NCBI GenBank assembly: GCA_007922195.1
Contig: ML681963.1
Span: forward strand, 56,775,586 to 56,839,585
From: Podocnemis expansa
Lineage: Eukaryota > Chordata > Testudines > Podocnemididae
Reading direction: 5' to 3'
Length of the DNA stretch: 64,000 bases
Below are positions 22,447 through 33,454 of this stretch, one piece after another. The notes under the pieces are model-generated. The model was not told the origin of the DNA and ran no database searches. It worked only from the letters and a program-made list of their open reading frames with translations. Within the stretch, counting starts at the first letter, position 1. Every line of letters begins with the position of its first letter. The position numbers were made by a program, and so were the translations under genes.

Positions 22447-24137
22447 TCATAATGTGTCCTTAGCCATGCCAGACCCCATCATGCCTCCAAAGCACTTGCT
22501 TTGTGAGCTGTGTGGAGACAGGGCCAGGGAGAGCTCTGGGAATGGTGGTGACTCAAGGAGGTGCCTTCATTCCTGGAGTTACAGGAAGTATAGATTCTGC
22601 AGTATGATCCCTGCTACTTGTCTGGCCAGCTAGCATCAGTCCAGGGGAAAGACAGGGCTATGGTCCCAGCTCCTCTGCACTCTCTGTGTGGTGGTATGTG
22701 CCCCATGGAGAACTAAGAGGGAGCTGTTCATATACTTAGGGGAGGGAAGGACTGTAACAGAGTCTTGCTACTACTTGTGACCTTCTTTTCTACACCCATA
22801 CTCCAGGGCCAGACCTGCCTGTGGGCTCCGGGACAGATTTGTGTGGGAGCCCAGAAATGCATTTGCAGAAGACACTGCAGGCAAATTGCCAGATTCCCTC
22901 TGAAAACGTTCTAGCACACAAGAACAGTCTTTTGAAAGGAGCATTAAACCTCATATGCACTCCAAGGAGCAAATGCACTGTGTGCGGAAATGAATTGATT
23001 TAATTAATAAGTCACTAATTCATACAAATATCTAGGGCCCATAATAATTAAAATGTATGACTTTCGTGTTGAAAATCAATAAAAAAATTCCTTCTGGTTG
23101 TGCTATAAACACAGTTTCAATGCAGAAGCTGCGCAATACCATAGGCTTTGCATGGAATCCACCCCTAGCTGCAGAAGAGATTTTAAGCCAACTATACAGG
23201 GAAGTTAAAAGCATTAATGTTGAAGTGTAAATCCTTTGCTGCATGCTAGGAACAGATTATGGGAAGAAGCTGCCATCCTGGGTGATATTTCACAGCTAAT
23301 GTGCACAACTGGGCTTTTCTATATCAGCCAGATCCCTACACACAAGCTAGAAAACCTCCTGTCTGCTTCTTCTTTATAAGCCACCTCACTTCAGATGTAC
23401 TAGAACTTGAGCTCATGTCCATCACTTTATCTGGGTATTCTATCACAATGGTACATTGTGACGGGGGGGGGGTAGGGAATTTAAAATATCATTTAAAAAT
23501 TGTTTAATCCCTCACTCCCCAATAGAACAGTTTGTCTGATGTTGCCTGAGCTGTTTCTTTATCCTCCCTGTGACAGAAGTGAAGTGTTTGGCTGGACCCA
23601 TTCAATCTCAGTCCAAAGCTCCTTGACTCCTTCCCTCATGTTGCCCCTCCTCCTTGGAAATGTTAAGACTGTTTACCTATCACTATGTTGGGCACCTCAT
23701 TCATTACTTGGTTTGACTGTATCTTACTGCATTACATTGGCTGATTGCTTGCCTGGAACAGAGAGATGACCTTGTGGGGCTAGCACACTGATGTTGTGGT
23801 TTGTTCCATAGAGAGAGGGACACTTCTACTGCACAAGAGGGGGAACAAACATCTTCTTACTGAAAAGAACACAATGTTTTTTCCAGGCAGGAATGAAAAT
23901 CTCCCAAGAAGTAAGGTGAGACCAAAGACTTCTATGTGCAGGTGCCCCCCACTTTCGTACATACTCTCCTGCAATACTGGAAGATCATGGATTGCTGTCT
24001 TCTTGCCTTTGCCACTGGTACCCTATTGAGAGAGGCTCATTTCTGGGGAAGACAGTAAGGAGACAACAACTAGAGATGGGCTTAGAACTGCACCATTTGG
24101 CTCCAGATCACAGTTTCCCTCAGCTGGGTTGTATGTA
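22447..24137. other. Unassigned sequence, partly CNE-like
   Basis: No gene. From 22925 to 23110 the sequence is AT-rich with TGATTTAATTAATAAG and ATAATAATTAAAATG words and looks unique, so it is a weak conserved-noncoding candidate. A G10 run lies at 23463-23472. Confidence 0.35.
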
Positions 24138-24528
24138 GGCCTGGTCTACAGTGTAGGGTTATGTCAATGTGGGTGGCTTTGCACCAACCTCGCTGTGGAA
24201 ATGTCTTTGCTTAAGTCTGGCTCTCACCAACATAAGTGCTTCTCTGCACTGAGCTAGTAAAACCACCTCGCCAAGTCACACAGAGTCATGGCCAATGTTG
24301 GCAAGGTGATGCAATGTCAGTGTAGATGTTGGGGTGCTTACGCCAGCTGTTACTTTAGGGAGATGTCTCACAATGTCCTGCACTGACAATACAGTGATAC
24401 AGGTGCTCTTGATGAGGATGCTTGCAGCTGACACAAGGAGCCAGGCACGCACACACAAACACGTTTTTATAAGTGAGGTGGTTGCATGTAAATTGTGTCA
24501 ACATAATTCTGTAGTGTAGATGTGGCCC
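24138..24528. mobile_element. MITE with TCTACA-type ends
   Basis: The left end GGCCTGGTCTACAGTGTAG and right end GTAGTGTAGATGTGGCC are imperfect inverted repeats. Inside, CAACCTCGCTGTGG and similar words recur in inverted order around 24180-24470. The flanks share only TA, so the target duplication is not settled. It resembles the other TCTACAC-ended MITEs but has a different body. Confidence 0.6.
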
Positions 24529-25107
24529 TAGCCCAGCTTTGATCTAGGCCCATCTCAAGCAACAATCTGCAGGAAAAGTGACCTCTAGCATGATTTTACT
24601 TCTTAAATACCCCTTATAGAAACCCTGCCTGATAAGATGTCAATTATAACTTTCCAGACTACTCCTGGGCTTGTATTATCTTATTAAGACAATGCATTTA
24701 AGTAACCCTGTTTAAGCAACTCTACTGCTTATCAGCACATCCATGGTAGGTTAATCTCCACTGAAGATACAGAACTTCTTCAGCATAAAGAACGTATTGT
24801 TATCCAATTAGGATTTAACCAACATTTCATGTACTTTGGCGTACATGGACTCATGGAAAAAAAACATCATCCCCCCCACTATCTAATTTTGGGCAGCTTC
24901 ACTCAGGGCACTGAAGCTGCTCAGCTAGCACTGGGTGTCAACCATAGGCCTTCTTAACCCCAGCGTCTGCTCTGCTGGCACCTTGCTGTCAGACCATGAG
25001 TATGGCCATTGGACGAAAAGCAGCACATAGTCCAATCATTTGCTTTCCCTTCCTCTTTATGAAGCTATGCTGAACTGTTACTTTTTACATTTGTTTTATG
25101 ATCCTAC
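24529..25107. other. Unassigned intergenic sequence
   Basis: Nothing recognisable beyond ordinary non-coding sequence. Confidence 0.4.
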
Positions 25108-25385
25108 ATGAGATCCCTCACACAAAAGAGATCAGGGCCCCACTAGGCCAGGCACTGTGTATATATGATTGTATAAGTGCACATAGCTGGTCCCTGTCAC
25201 CTAAACAGATGAGACAGACGAAGGAAGAAAAGGGAAATTATTATTCCTATCATACAAACAGGGGACTGAGATGAAGGCACTTGTCCCAGGTCACCCAGGA
25301 AGTCCATGGCAGTGCTGGTAATTAGATCCTGCTCTCCCAAGCCCCAGTTCAGTACTTTAACCTCAAGAGCATACTCCCTCTGAAC
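25108..25385 (-). repeat. MIR-like SINE, minus strand, long copy
   Basis: GATCAGGGCCCCACTAGGCC, GGCACTGTGTATAT, ACTTGTCCCAGGTCACCCAG and GCAGTGCTGGTAATTAGATC appear in the order of a reverse-complemented MIR-type amniote SINE with its 3' LINE-like part at the left. Confidence 0.65.
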
Positions 25386-26411
25386 AGTCATTCCTAGCAC
25401 CTGCTCAGACCCAAGCCTGAGACTATGAAACTCAGCACAGCAAGGTCTCAGACCAGACAGCCTCTTACATGCAGTGGACCTATACTTTTCCCTTCAGAAG
25501 CTGTCCCCACCTACTTGGCCAACTGTAACCACGTACACAAGTTGCCAGGTAGTGGGAGAATTGGGGTCTTTCCTTCTAGTGTAGCATCTCCTGTCATCAG
25601 GTCACAATAATCTGCCTGCTGGTTTGTAAAACCTCAGCTGCTCAGTTCCAGCACAATATTGTCTCTGGCCTTTCCACTCTCCACAGGAACTGTTTCAAAT
25701 GCCCTTGAAGAGGAAAGCCCAGTGCATGCTTTAATCTGAGCAGATAGCGTGGCTCAACTCAGCAGCTGAGCCTTACCTTAGGCTGCTTCAGCCCACTGAT
25801 GAGAGAAAATTGGAGATCAGCTACACAATGGATATGGGAACTGTCTACCACTACCTTGAAGGCATTGGCTCCTGTTTATGCTGGCACAGGATGGCGAAGG
25901 CCAAATGGGAAAGAGCCCTTAACCACAACAGCCATTGGACAAAGAAAGCAGCCTGCTGTGGGGAGTGATAGAACTCCCCGCCACTGGAATGAAACTTGCT
26001 CCTTTGCAGAGCAAGGAAACTGGCTCCTGTGCACTGATTATCCCTTGTGCTGGCACTTTCAGGGAGGTTCTGCAGGGAACAATCCTGCACTGGACAGGAG
26101 GAGACACGAGTGTCACACTGCTGCATAGGAAAAACCTAGGCAATCTGGGGCGGCTTTGCAATCTTTGCATTCTCAGTATTACTGTTGAAGCCTCTGGGAG
26201 TCTTAGGAAGGATTGGGCCCATAAACTCGATCCGTGGCCCATCTCTCTGAGGTCTCCATACATGGTGTGCTCCCATGCCCTGTCATGTGATGTTACCAAT
26301 GCTTCTTGTTTTAGCTGTTTGCCAAGCTGGATCTCCTTGCTGCCTTGGCATCCTCACCCTGTGCCTGCTCCCAGACTCCGCCATTGCTGGCACTTCACAT
26401 CTTTCAACAGG
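25386..26411. other. Unassigned intergenic sequence
   Basis: No gene called. Several frames of 90-160 codons overlap on both strands between 25800 and 26420. None shows a recognisable domain, and their mutual overlap suggests chance openness. Confidence 0.4.
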
Positions 26412-26419
26412 GCCTAGAG

Positions 26420-26608
26420 CAGTGGTTTTCAAACTTTTTTTTCCTAACGACCTAGTTGGAAAAATATCATTTATGCCTGCAACCCAACAATTACATCTTT
26501 GAGCAATGCATTCCAGCCTTTCAGTGGTGGCAGCAGGGGCACCATGACCCAGTACCTGAAGGTCTGTGACCCAATACTGGGTCCCAACCTGTGATTTGAA
26601 AACCACTG
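26420..26608. mobile_element. Short hAT MITE, 189 bp
   Basis: Ends CAGTGGTTTTCAAAC and TTTGAAAACCACTG are inverted repeats, flanked by a perfect 8-bp duplication GCCTAGAG (26412-26419 and 26609-26616). Ends of this kind are typical of the Charlie/MER5-like hAT group. Confidence 0.9.
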
Positions 26609-26616
26609 GCCTAGAG

Positions 26617-27479
26617 CACTGCCAGTACTGGGTGTCTGTGTCACACTGACAGCAAGGGGTAGGAGAAGGTTGCATCCTAGAACATAATGTGCAAAGGTTA
26701 CTGGGACACACCAGCCCTCACCTCCTATGATTGTTTTTAAAAACTGCCTGCTGCTGGCTGTCTCTTATAGCAGCTAGTGACATATTTGCTTTTTGAGGTG
26801 AGCAGTCATGTTGGATAAAAGATCTGGGCTGACTGCACTATAAGGGCTCCAGCCCAAGACAGAGAAGGAGCTGTGATAATTGCAAGAGTGTTTCCTATTG
26901 TCTAGCAAGTTCTCTGCTGCATCCTCTCCTCCCTGATCTGGATCTGAACTCTCCTCTCCTTCCGTCTGCATCTATGAACCATCAGAACGAGTGGCATCTT
27001 CCCATTGGATTTGCTGTAGCCACAGGCAGCATCTGTTGGTCCTCATAGTCTGTGTCCATCTCGCTGAACACCGCCCTTTCTCCAACTGTCACTGCTAGCT
27101 GCAGACGCATCAATGTGCAGGATCCCTCTGATTCCTGCTCCTGTAGGGCAGCCTGCTTCACTTGTGTTCAGCTTGTGCATCCTCACAGCTGAAGACTCCC
27201 TGGTAATTCCTGAGGTTGCAGACGGGGCTCTGCCAGACGTGCGTGCACAGTGAGATTAGCATGTGCTTCTGCTTTAGCACCTCCAGTTTCCACTGTGCCA
27301 TTTCCCACATCAACCTGAGGAGCAAAAGCTGAAAAGAAGCAGATTTGAGGATAGTTCCCAAAGATTTGGGTCTACTTCTCTGGGGTATGAGCAGAGGGGA
27401 GGACACTCATTTTATATTAAAAAGAGAAGAAAATATTGGGCTAAAACACCCTTGTACAGCTTGTAGAGTGGCTAACAGA
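26617..27479. other. Unassigned intergenic sequence
   Basis: No gene or clear repeat was recognised. Confidence 0.4.
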
Positions 27480-27550
27480 CACATATGATGCAGGAGGCCA
27501 GATTACATGGTTGAAGTGATCCCTTCTAACCTTAAAATGCTTGGCAATCA
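27480..27550 (+). mobile_element. CR1 3' end fragment, plus strand
   Basis: ATGATGCAGGAGGCCAGATT followed by GATCCCTTCTAACCTTAAAA matches the conserved CR1 3' end. Only the tail is present, as usual for 5'-truncated CR1. Confidence 0.65.
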
Positions 27551-27744
27551 ATTGTGGTCCCTTGCCACCAAGGAAAGGATTGGGAAGTCATTCATTTTTC
27601 ATCAGAGGGGATCACTGTTTTATCTGAGAAGATCTGGATGCACATGGCATTTTACCACCGCTCAAGGGAGCCACTTGACATGTGAAAATGTGGGGGGTGG
27701 AGGGTGAAGTCACAAATTTACTCTTTGAGGTTTCTAAATTTTAC

Positions 27745-27899
27745 AAAATGTAAGTTCCCCCTCTCCAAAGCATCTGATGAAGTGGGATTTTCTCCCACGA
27801 AAGCTCATGCAATAAATAAATCTGTTAGTCTTGAAGTGCCACCAGATTCCTTGCTTTTTTTTTTGCTTTACTAGACTAACACGGCTGCCCCTTTGGAAC
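27745..27899 (+). mobile_element. Penelope-like 3' end, plus strand, single orientation
   Basis: TAAGTTCCCCCTCTCCAAAG, GATGAAGTGGGATTTTCTCC, AATAAATCTGTTAGTCTT and the terminal ACTAACACGGCTGCCCC run in order. This copy has no inverted partner, so it gives the plain 3' end including the terminal extension of about 34 nt. Confidence 0.7.
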
Positions 27900-29218
27900 T
27901 TGAAAATAGGAGAGAGCTGCTGACACACACAGCCATATTCACCAGAGGAAAGGAGGAATTCAGCTACTGTAGAAACTAGTCCCATCCACCTACCTAATGA
28001 GAGGACTCTCATCACTGCATTATCTGAACACACTTCCTGTGATCCTGCCTGCGGTGCAGACTTATATAAGAGTATGTGAGTTCCCTCCAGCTGCTTTAGG
28101 AGAGGTTTGCTTACTGGGGGCTAGTCTATACAGAGATGTGCTGGCTACAGTTCCTCACAAAAGAATGTGGCACCTTCATTAGCAGATTGCAACTGTTGGA
28201 TCAGGGGAGAGATGTAGTGGAAGCATTCTCCAGGATGACAAGGCAGTGAAGTGGAGAGATTCTCAGCTATAATTGCTTTCTCAGATAAAACAGCAATTGA
28301 ATCTGGAAATGAAATTGGTGCTGTGTTAACACATTCAGCAGGAGGGAGGGAAAAATCTCTTGAGTACAGAGCGAGGCATTCCAGGGGCCTTTCCCCTGGT
28401 TGTGTGGGAAAAGCTTTCAGTTATCACAGCTCCCGGAGGACAGCCCTAGCCAAGGAAGAATCTGCAAGTCTGCCTCATGCTCGCTCTCTAACACACACAT
28501 TTATTTTTAGCTGGCCGCTTCTTTCAATGGATCAGTGCACTTGCAGATACTTCTTACAGTAGAGGAGCATGGAACCAAATGGTGGAGCTGAGCTTGATGT
28601 GAGCAGCTCTGCTGAGATGGCATTTGATGCGGAGATGTAATTAGAAGGCACCAGATCTTCTGATTTAGAAGGGGAACCCATTTAGGGTGAAACAAAAACC
28701 AAGCAGAACTTTCATTCCAGCAGGCAAATTGGACAGGCTCATGCACCCATTCACATGCACGTGTGCACTCTCTCAGAGCAAACTGGTTTGGAGGCTTCAA
28801 CAAGTTCAGTCCACTTCCTTTTAAAATGTAGTTTCCAAACCTTTGTCCAGCACATTCCCTGGAATCAGATGCAGACAGGTGTGCAAATCCTGCCATCTCT
28901 TGCAGCATTTCTTATTTCTTGTCGTTATTTGATCTTTTTATTTTTTTAGCTCCAATAGCACACTTGGTGCTGTATACCATATAACATAAAGGCTCCTGCA
29001 CTGACAAGATTGTCATCTGCCAGAGGCCTGAAAGACTAACTGCTGAGGAAAATCCCAGGGGTTTGGGTGGCTCAATGGATTTAATGTACTTCTAAAGGGT
29101 TTTACTGGAGATATGGGGCTTTAAGAAGGATCAGGATGATGAAAGGCTGGTGATCTAGTGAAATGGGCTACATACTCTGTAGCACCTGGCTATTGTGCTG
29201 ATAGATGTTCTTGCAGTT
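27900..29218. other. Unassigned intergenic sequence
   Basis: No gene was recognised. A frame of 133 codons on the minus strand (28507-28908) lacks recognisable motifs. Confidence 0.4.
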
Positions 29219-29262
29219 ATGGAAAGTTAGGGTGGGAAAGGAACACAGGAGATCATCTAGTC
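29219..29262 (-). mobile_element. CR1 3' end remnant, interrupted by a hAT
   Basis: GGGTGGGAAAGG and GAGATCATCTAGTC form the reverse complement of the CR1 tail. The following CR1 bases seem to resume at 30010-30030 (TAGCCTGACCCCTG), on the other side of the hAT element. Confidence 0.5.
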
Positions 29263-30009
29263 CAGGGATCAGCAACGCAGGATCAATGAGCCACCTGTGG
29301 CTCCCTGAGTGTCTCCTTCTGGCTCCCTAGCAATCTCCTCCTGGGAGCCAGGTGTGCTCCAGGGACTCTTGGCTGGCCCCGGCATTATGGCCAAATCGGG
29401 TGCAGGGGTCATCCCCACCCTTCCACCACAACCGCATGAGCTGGAAGCAGCCCAGCGGCTGTGCTGTGGCCCCTAGCACTGGCAGAGGGTGTGTGGATGG
29501 TGTGCACTCCCTCTGTCCCTCACTCCGCTGGCAGGGCGGAGCAGTGCTGCCCCACCTACCCCCAGCAGGCTGTCCCTCCCAAGAGTAGCTGGCGGAGAGC
29601 TGCAGCTTGTGGAGGTGGGGCCCTGGAATGGCCCCTCCACAGAGTTCAGGACGCTTCGACCCAGCCACTCCAGGCCTGAACAGAGGCCTTCTCACCCCCA
29701 GGTCCTGGATCAAGCCCATTCGGCTCTGGGGTGGTGGGACTGAAGTGACCTGAACTCCGTGGAGCAGGCCATTCCAGGGCCACACCTCCGCAAGCTGCAG
29801 CTCTCCACTGGCCGCTCTTAGGCAGTGCAGTGCTGAGCTGCCCCACCAGCAGAAGGAGGGATGGAGAGCGCGCACTGCCCACACATGCACACACACACCC
29901 GCCAGCAATAGTGGCCATGGCTCAGCTGCTGGGCCAGCTTGTGCTTGTGTAGTTGTGGTGGGAAGGGCGGGCAAATGGCTCTTCTGTTCATTTGGGTTGC
30001 CGACCCCTG
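29263..30009. mobile_element. Non-autonomous hAT element, 747 bp
   Basis: Ends CAGGGATCAGCAAC and GTTGCCGACCCCTG are inverted repeats. The interior is GC-rich with a large imperfect palindrome centred near 29700: a GGAGAGCTGCAGCTTG segment at 29596 pairs with CAAGCTGCAGCTCTCC at 29791. The flanking 8-mers ATCTAGTC and AGGTAGCC are only partly alike, so the duplication is decayed. A 235-codon frame on the minus strand spans it but shows no transposase features. Confidence 0.7.
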
Positions 30010-30356
30010 AGGTAGCCTGACCCCTGAATGCCACCAGCTAGCTTGATGGTGGCATGACAACACTGTCAGGCTCCAATGTGGAAAAAGGTTTCTTGTTTCT
30101 ATAACCAACTTCACAAAAAGCACCAGGTATTAGATGGCTCATCCAAACTGAGGTCCAAAGAAGATACGCAAGACTGTGTAAGTTCAGACCCCTTTGCACG
30201 CACTGTAATTCCCTTAGACCACCTGCCACCTGTCTAGCCAAGTTCACTGACATGATCTATGTGTGGAGGAGCAAGAAGAGTGTGTAAGCTAAAGCAGAGT
30301 GAGAACTGCAGGCTACTTCCATGCAACCCCGTGATGGAATTTCCTATTTCGCCTTA

Positions 30357-30879
30357 TTAGAAAGGGGTGGCTGTGTTAGTCTAGTTCAGCAAAACCAGCA
30401 AGGAGTCAATCTCTGTGCAAAAGAATATATCTGACGTCAGAAATCACAATATTCAAAAACCAGTAGCTGAGAAGTTCATTCCTCCTAATCACTCTGTTGA
30501 TGATTTGTTAATAGCTGTGTTCAAGGGAATGAGTAACACATCAAGACTTCACAGAGAAACTGCAGAACTGGAATTGATATGCAACTTTGGCTGTGTGGAA
30601 AAACAGGATTAAATCGTAACTATGCATTCTTTCCCCCTTGCACTATGTAATTTGACCTCACCCTCCCCTATATGCTGTTTCCCCGTGTTTGAATCTTAAC
30701 AACTGTTTGATTTGCTGCTACAGTGTGACCTGATCTCATGGTTTACCCTTCCCTGAATTTATTTCCTCCCATTCTGTAAGTTCCCACATCTTCAAAGCAT
30801 CTGAAGTAGGATTTTCTCCCACGCAAGCTCATGCAATAAATAACTTTGTTAGTCTTTAAGTGCCCCAGGACTCCTTGCC
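30357..30879 (+). mobile_element. Penelope-like copy with coding fragment
   Basis: A short inverted arm carrying the terminal extension (AAAGGGGTGGCTGTG, 30361-30407) is joined to a longer plus-strand copy holding the end of the coding region, the 3' untranslated region and the common 3' end (stopping at CTCCTTGCC). The flanks TATTTCGCCTTA (30345-30356) and TATCTTCCCTTA (30880-30891) agree at 9 of 12 positions, consistent with an old target duplication. Confidence 0.65.
30415..30612 (+). pseudogene. C-terminal GIY-YIG-like endonuclease fragment of a Penelope-like element
   Basis: This 65-codon frame keeps the tail of a protein whose pattern I recognise from the GIY-YIG endonuclease region of reptile Penelope-like elements: an NHNIQKPVAEKF block (residues 10-21), PNHSVDDL (24-31), and RETAELELICNFG (47-59) with the conserved glutamates. 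In intact elements the nuclease sits after the reverse transcriptase and nicks target DNA for primed reverse transcription. Here the catalytic GIY and YIG strands and the whole reverse transcriptase are missing, because the copy is truncated at its inverted junction near 30408. The first methionine is not a true start. The 3' untranslated region and the shared terminal repeat follow directly. Assignment is from recalled family patterns and needs a profile search. Confidence 0.5.
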
Positions 30880-31372
30880 TATCTTCCCTTAGCACAGGTC
30901 TGCTCTCCTCTCCCAGCACCTGACTTCAGTCAGCAACTCCCCATCACCCCCTTGGTGCTCTCACTTTTGATGGATCTGTCAAGCAGCAGCAGCGCTGAAT
31001 ACCATAGAAGGAATCCTGATGCACGAGGGCTCTGGCTTTGCTCCCCCCTCTTCCTACCCTAGACCTGGATGCAATAAATAATTCATAACCCCTCCCTGAG
31101 AAAAGCATTAAGTATCCGTGACCCTAGCCTTCCACGCTCACTTCAAAGGCTTTTAATTGCCAGAATCCCTTTCAATGATACCATAAAGTAAGTTCATATT
31201 TCCCTAATAAACATGAATTGATATGGCTGTGTTTAAGCCCTGCGTTGAACATTAGGATTTGGGAGTCACTTCCTTAAGTGTTTGTGTTGAACTAACAAAT
31301 CTTTATTAATGCTCTCAGACATAAAGGAACTCTTGCATAATGGAAGTGAAAATGATGTGTTATCTATATGGC
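30880..31372. other. Unassigned intergenic sequence
   Basis: No gene or clear repeat was recognised. Confidence 0.4.
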
Positions 31373-31450
31373 AGGCTCAGTAAGACCAGAAGGCCTCACT
31401 GGTCCAGCCTCTCCCTGCCTGTATTGTGCAGCTGAGCCTTAGTGCAACAA
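31373..31450 (-). mobile_element. Possible old CR1 3' end
   Basis: CTCAGTAAGACCAGAAGGCC, then GTCCAGCCTCTCCCTGCCTG, resembles the reverse complement of an older CR1 tail. It is heavily diverged and short. Confidence 0.35.
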
Positions 31451-31979
31451 TGATATTGCAACATCCCAGCAGAGATCAATATGGAAACCTAAACCGGATT
31501 AGCATGCTGAACTCTCATTCAGCTGCTTATTCCTGATGAGGTTCTCTGAGCCCTGGATGAACTTCATTCATTAATAAACGTGTCTGGGGCTCAGCAGAAA
31601 TCGGGCCTTGGATTTTTCCCACCACATACCTGACTGCTCAGTTCACCTCTTCTTCTGGCTGCCCAGATAGAGCTAGCTGAAGTATGGAAGTACAGTGGCT
31701 GAGTTCACTCTCATTGAGGGATTCACTTGCACACCCTGGAAACCCTGAGCAGATACTGCAGCATGGCAGATTCCAGTTTCCAATCAGCAGGGTCCTATTC
31801 AGCTGGGCTGAGAGGGTTGCACAGTAACGTTGCATCTGGTACCACAGATAATGTCACTCAGTTCTTCAGATACCTCTTCCAGCTGTCTTTCCTCAACACT
31901 GAGAGCCCTACCACTAACACAACAGAAATAACCCAGTGATATTTCTATCCAGCTTATCCACAGGCAGTCTTGGCATCTC
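31451..31979. other. Unassigned intergenic sequence
   Basis: Nothing recognisable. Confidence 0.4.
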
Positions 31980-32060
31980 ATTATTATTCCTTTTTACAGT
32001 AGTGTCTAGAGATCACAGCCCAGATTGAAGGCCCCATTGTGCAACGTACAAATACACCAT
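31980..32060 (-). repeat. MIR-like fragment
   Basis: AGTAGTGTCTAGAGATCACA followed by AAGGCCCCATTGTGCAACGT matches the LINE-like tail shared by the MIR-like copies at 21478, 25108 and 38240. The MITE stack that follows cuts it off. Confidence 0.5.
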
Positions 32061-32938
32061 GGGGTATGTCTACATTTAGAAGTTATTTCGAATCAAGGGC
32101 TATGTCTACACTTACAAAATTAATTTGAAATAGTTAATTTAATTTGGAGTTATTATTTTGAATTAGTATTACTTTGAAGTTGTTATTTCAAATTAGGAGT
32201 TCAGTGAAGACTCTCTAATTCAAAATAAGACAGGAGTTACTATTTTGAATTGGAGAGTCTTCACTAGTCTCTCCAATTCAAAATAGGGGAAGGTAGGGAA
32301 AAGAACAAGGCCATTATTTCGAATTAAGCCTATTCCACAGCTTAGAATGGCTTAAGTCAAACTAATAACTTTGAATTAAGCGCTATTTTGAAATAAAAGC
32401 AGGTTTTATTATTTTGAATTAGCACTTCATTATTTCAAATTAAAGAAATGCTTATTTCGAAATAACAAAATGGATGCATGGACAAGAAAAAAGTTATTTC
32501 AATTTAAGCCTCCTTGGCTATGTCCACACATACTTCATTATTTTGAAATAACTCATTTTGAAATGAGTTATTTCAAAATAAGTTAATTAACAGTTTGTTA
32601 ATTTGAATTAAGGGAAAGCCTGCTTTCGAAATAGCCATTGTTTCAAAATGGTTATTTCAAAACAAGGCCGTTCGGACACGTTGTTTTGAAACAGTTGTTT
32701 TGAAACAATGGTGTTGTTTCGAAACAATGTGTCCGAACACCTTTGTTTCGAAACAACCATTTTGAAACAACAGCTATTTTGATTAGATGCGAGGTTTAAT
32801 GGTTTCGAAATAACAGCCATTATTTCGAAACAACCGGTCCTGTTGTTTCGAAATAACGGTGCGTTGTGTGGACATGCCACTTCTTATTTCGAAACAGCCT
32901 CTGTTGTTTTGAAATAAGAAGCCTCTGTGGACATACCC
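32061..32938. mobile_element. Stack of three palindromic MITEs
   Basis: Three left-end repeats occur in a row: GGGTATGTCTACATTT at 32062, GGCTATGTCTACACTT at 32098 and GGCTATGTCCACACAT at 32516. Only one right end is present, GTGGACATACCC at 32927-32938. The second block (32098-32515) is built from TTTGAATTAA-type words, and the third from TTTCGAAA and TTAATTTGAATTAA. The third block carries the family hairpin at 32881-32921. The first two elements have lost their right ends through nesting or deletion. Confidence 0.75.
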
Positions 32939-32944
32939 TTAGTG

Positions 32945-33225
32945 ACCTGGATCACTTGGTGAGCTCGGTGCAAGCAAATAATGCACATTTTGATATGACT
33001 GAATGTAAATGCTTACATCTAGGAACACAGTATATCGGCCAGAACTACAGTATGGGGGACTCGTCCTGGGAAGCGGCAACTTTGAAAAAAGATTGTACGG
33101 GGGTTATGATGTATAATCAGCTGAACATCAGTTCCTGCTGTGAGGCTGTGGCCATAAAAGTAATGAGGTTCTGGGATGTATAAATGGAAATCTTGAGTAG
33201 GAGAGAGGTTATGTTGCAGGGAGTC
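32945..33225 (+). pseudogene. Decayed CR1/L2-like reverse transcriptase fragment
   Basis: A frame running to 33183 keeps the C-terminal reverse-transcriptase and thumb pattern of CR1/L2-type LINEs: DLDHLVS, TECKCLHLGTQ, NYSMGDSSWEAATLKKDC (cf. the usual EKDLGV) and MMYNQLNISSCCEAVAIK (cf. LNMSQQC..AAKKAN). Catalytic motifs A, B and C lie upstream in such proteins and are absent here. The fragment begins right at the end of the MITE stack. The protein would have reverse-transcribed its own RNA at the target. It is a dead fragment, probably older than the other CR1 copies; whether it is CR1 or L2 proper is not certain. The start codon of the open frame (32866) lies in the MITE and is meaningless. 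Confidence 0.6.
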
Positions 33226-33227
33226 TG

Positions 33228-33310
33228 CTGCAGAGCCAGGATTTGAACTGATGTCTCAAACCTAGGTCTCCTGAGTTCAATTTTGTGCCTTAATTGACAG
33301 ACGGCCCTTC
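33228..33310 (-). repeat. MIR fragment, minus strand
   Basis: GCAGAGCCAGGATTTGAACT, then CCTAGGTCTCCTGAGTTC, is the reverse-complement MIR box-B region. Confidence 0.6.
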
Positions 33311-33454
33311 CACCAACCAGCCATCTTTAACACTCCCCATCTGTGTTAGCTGCATGCTCTCCTTCACCGCTAGTCTTAGAGGTTTCACCATGTACATGTG
33401 TGGCGAACTTGGTTTCGACCATGTATAACTGTTTGAACTAGAGCAAAGCTTTTA

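Noticed and set aside
25919..26711. Overlapping frames of 126-160 codons on both strands
   Set aside because: They run opposite each other with no recognisable domains, no splice context and partial overlap with a hAT MITE.
29327..30034. 235-codon open frame on the minus strand
   Set aside because: It lies almost entirely inside a GC-rich palindromic hAT element, overlaps frames on the other strand, and contains no transposase, zinc-finger or other recognisable motif.
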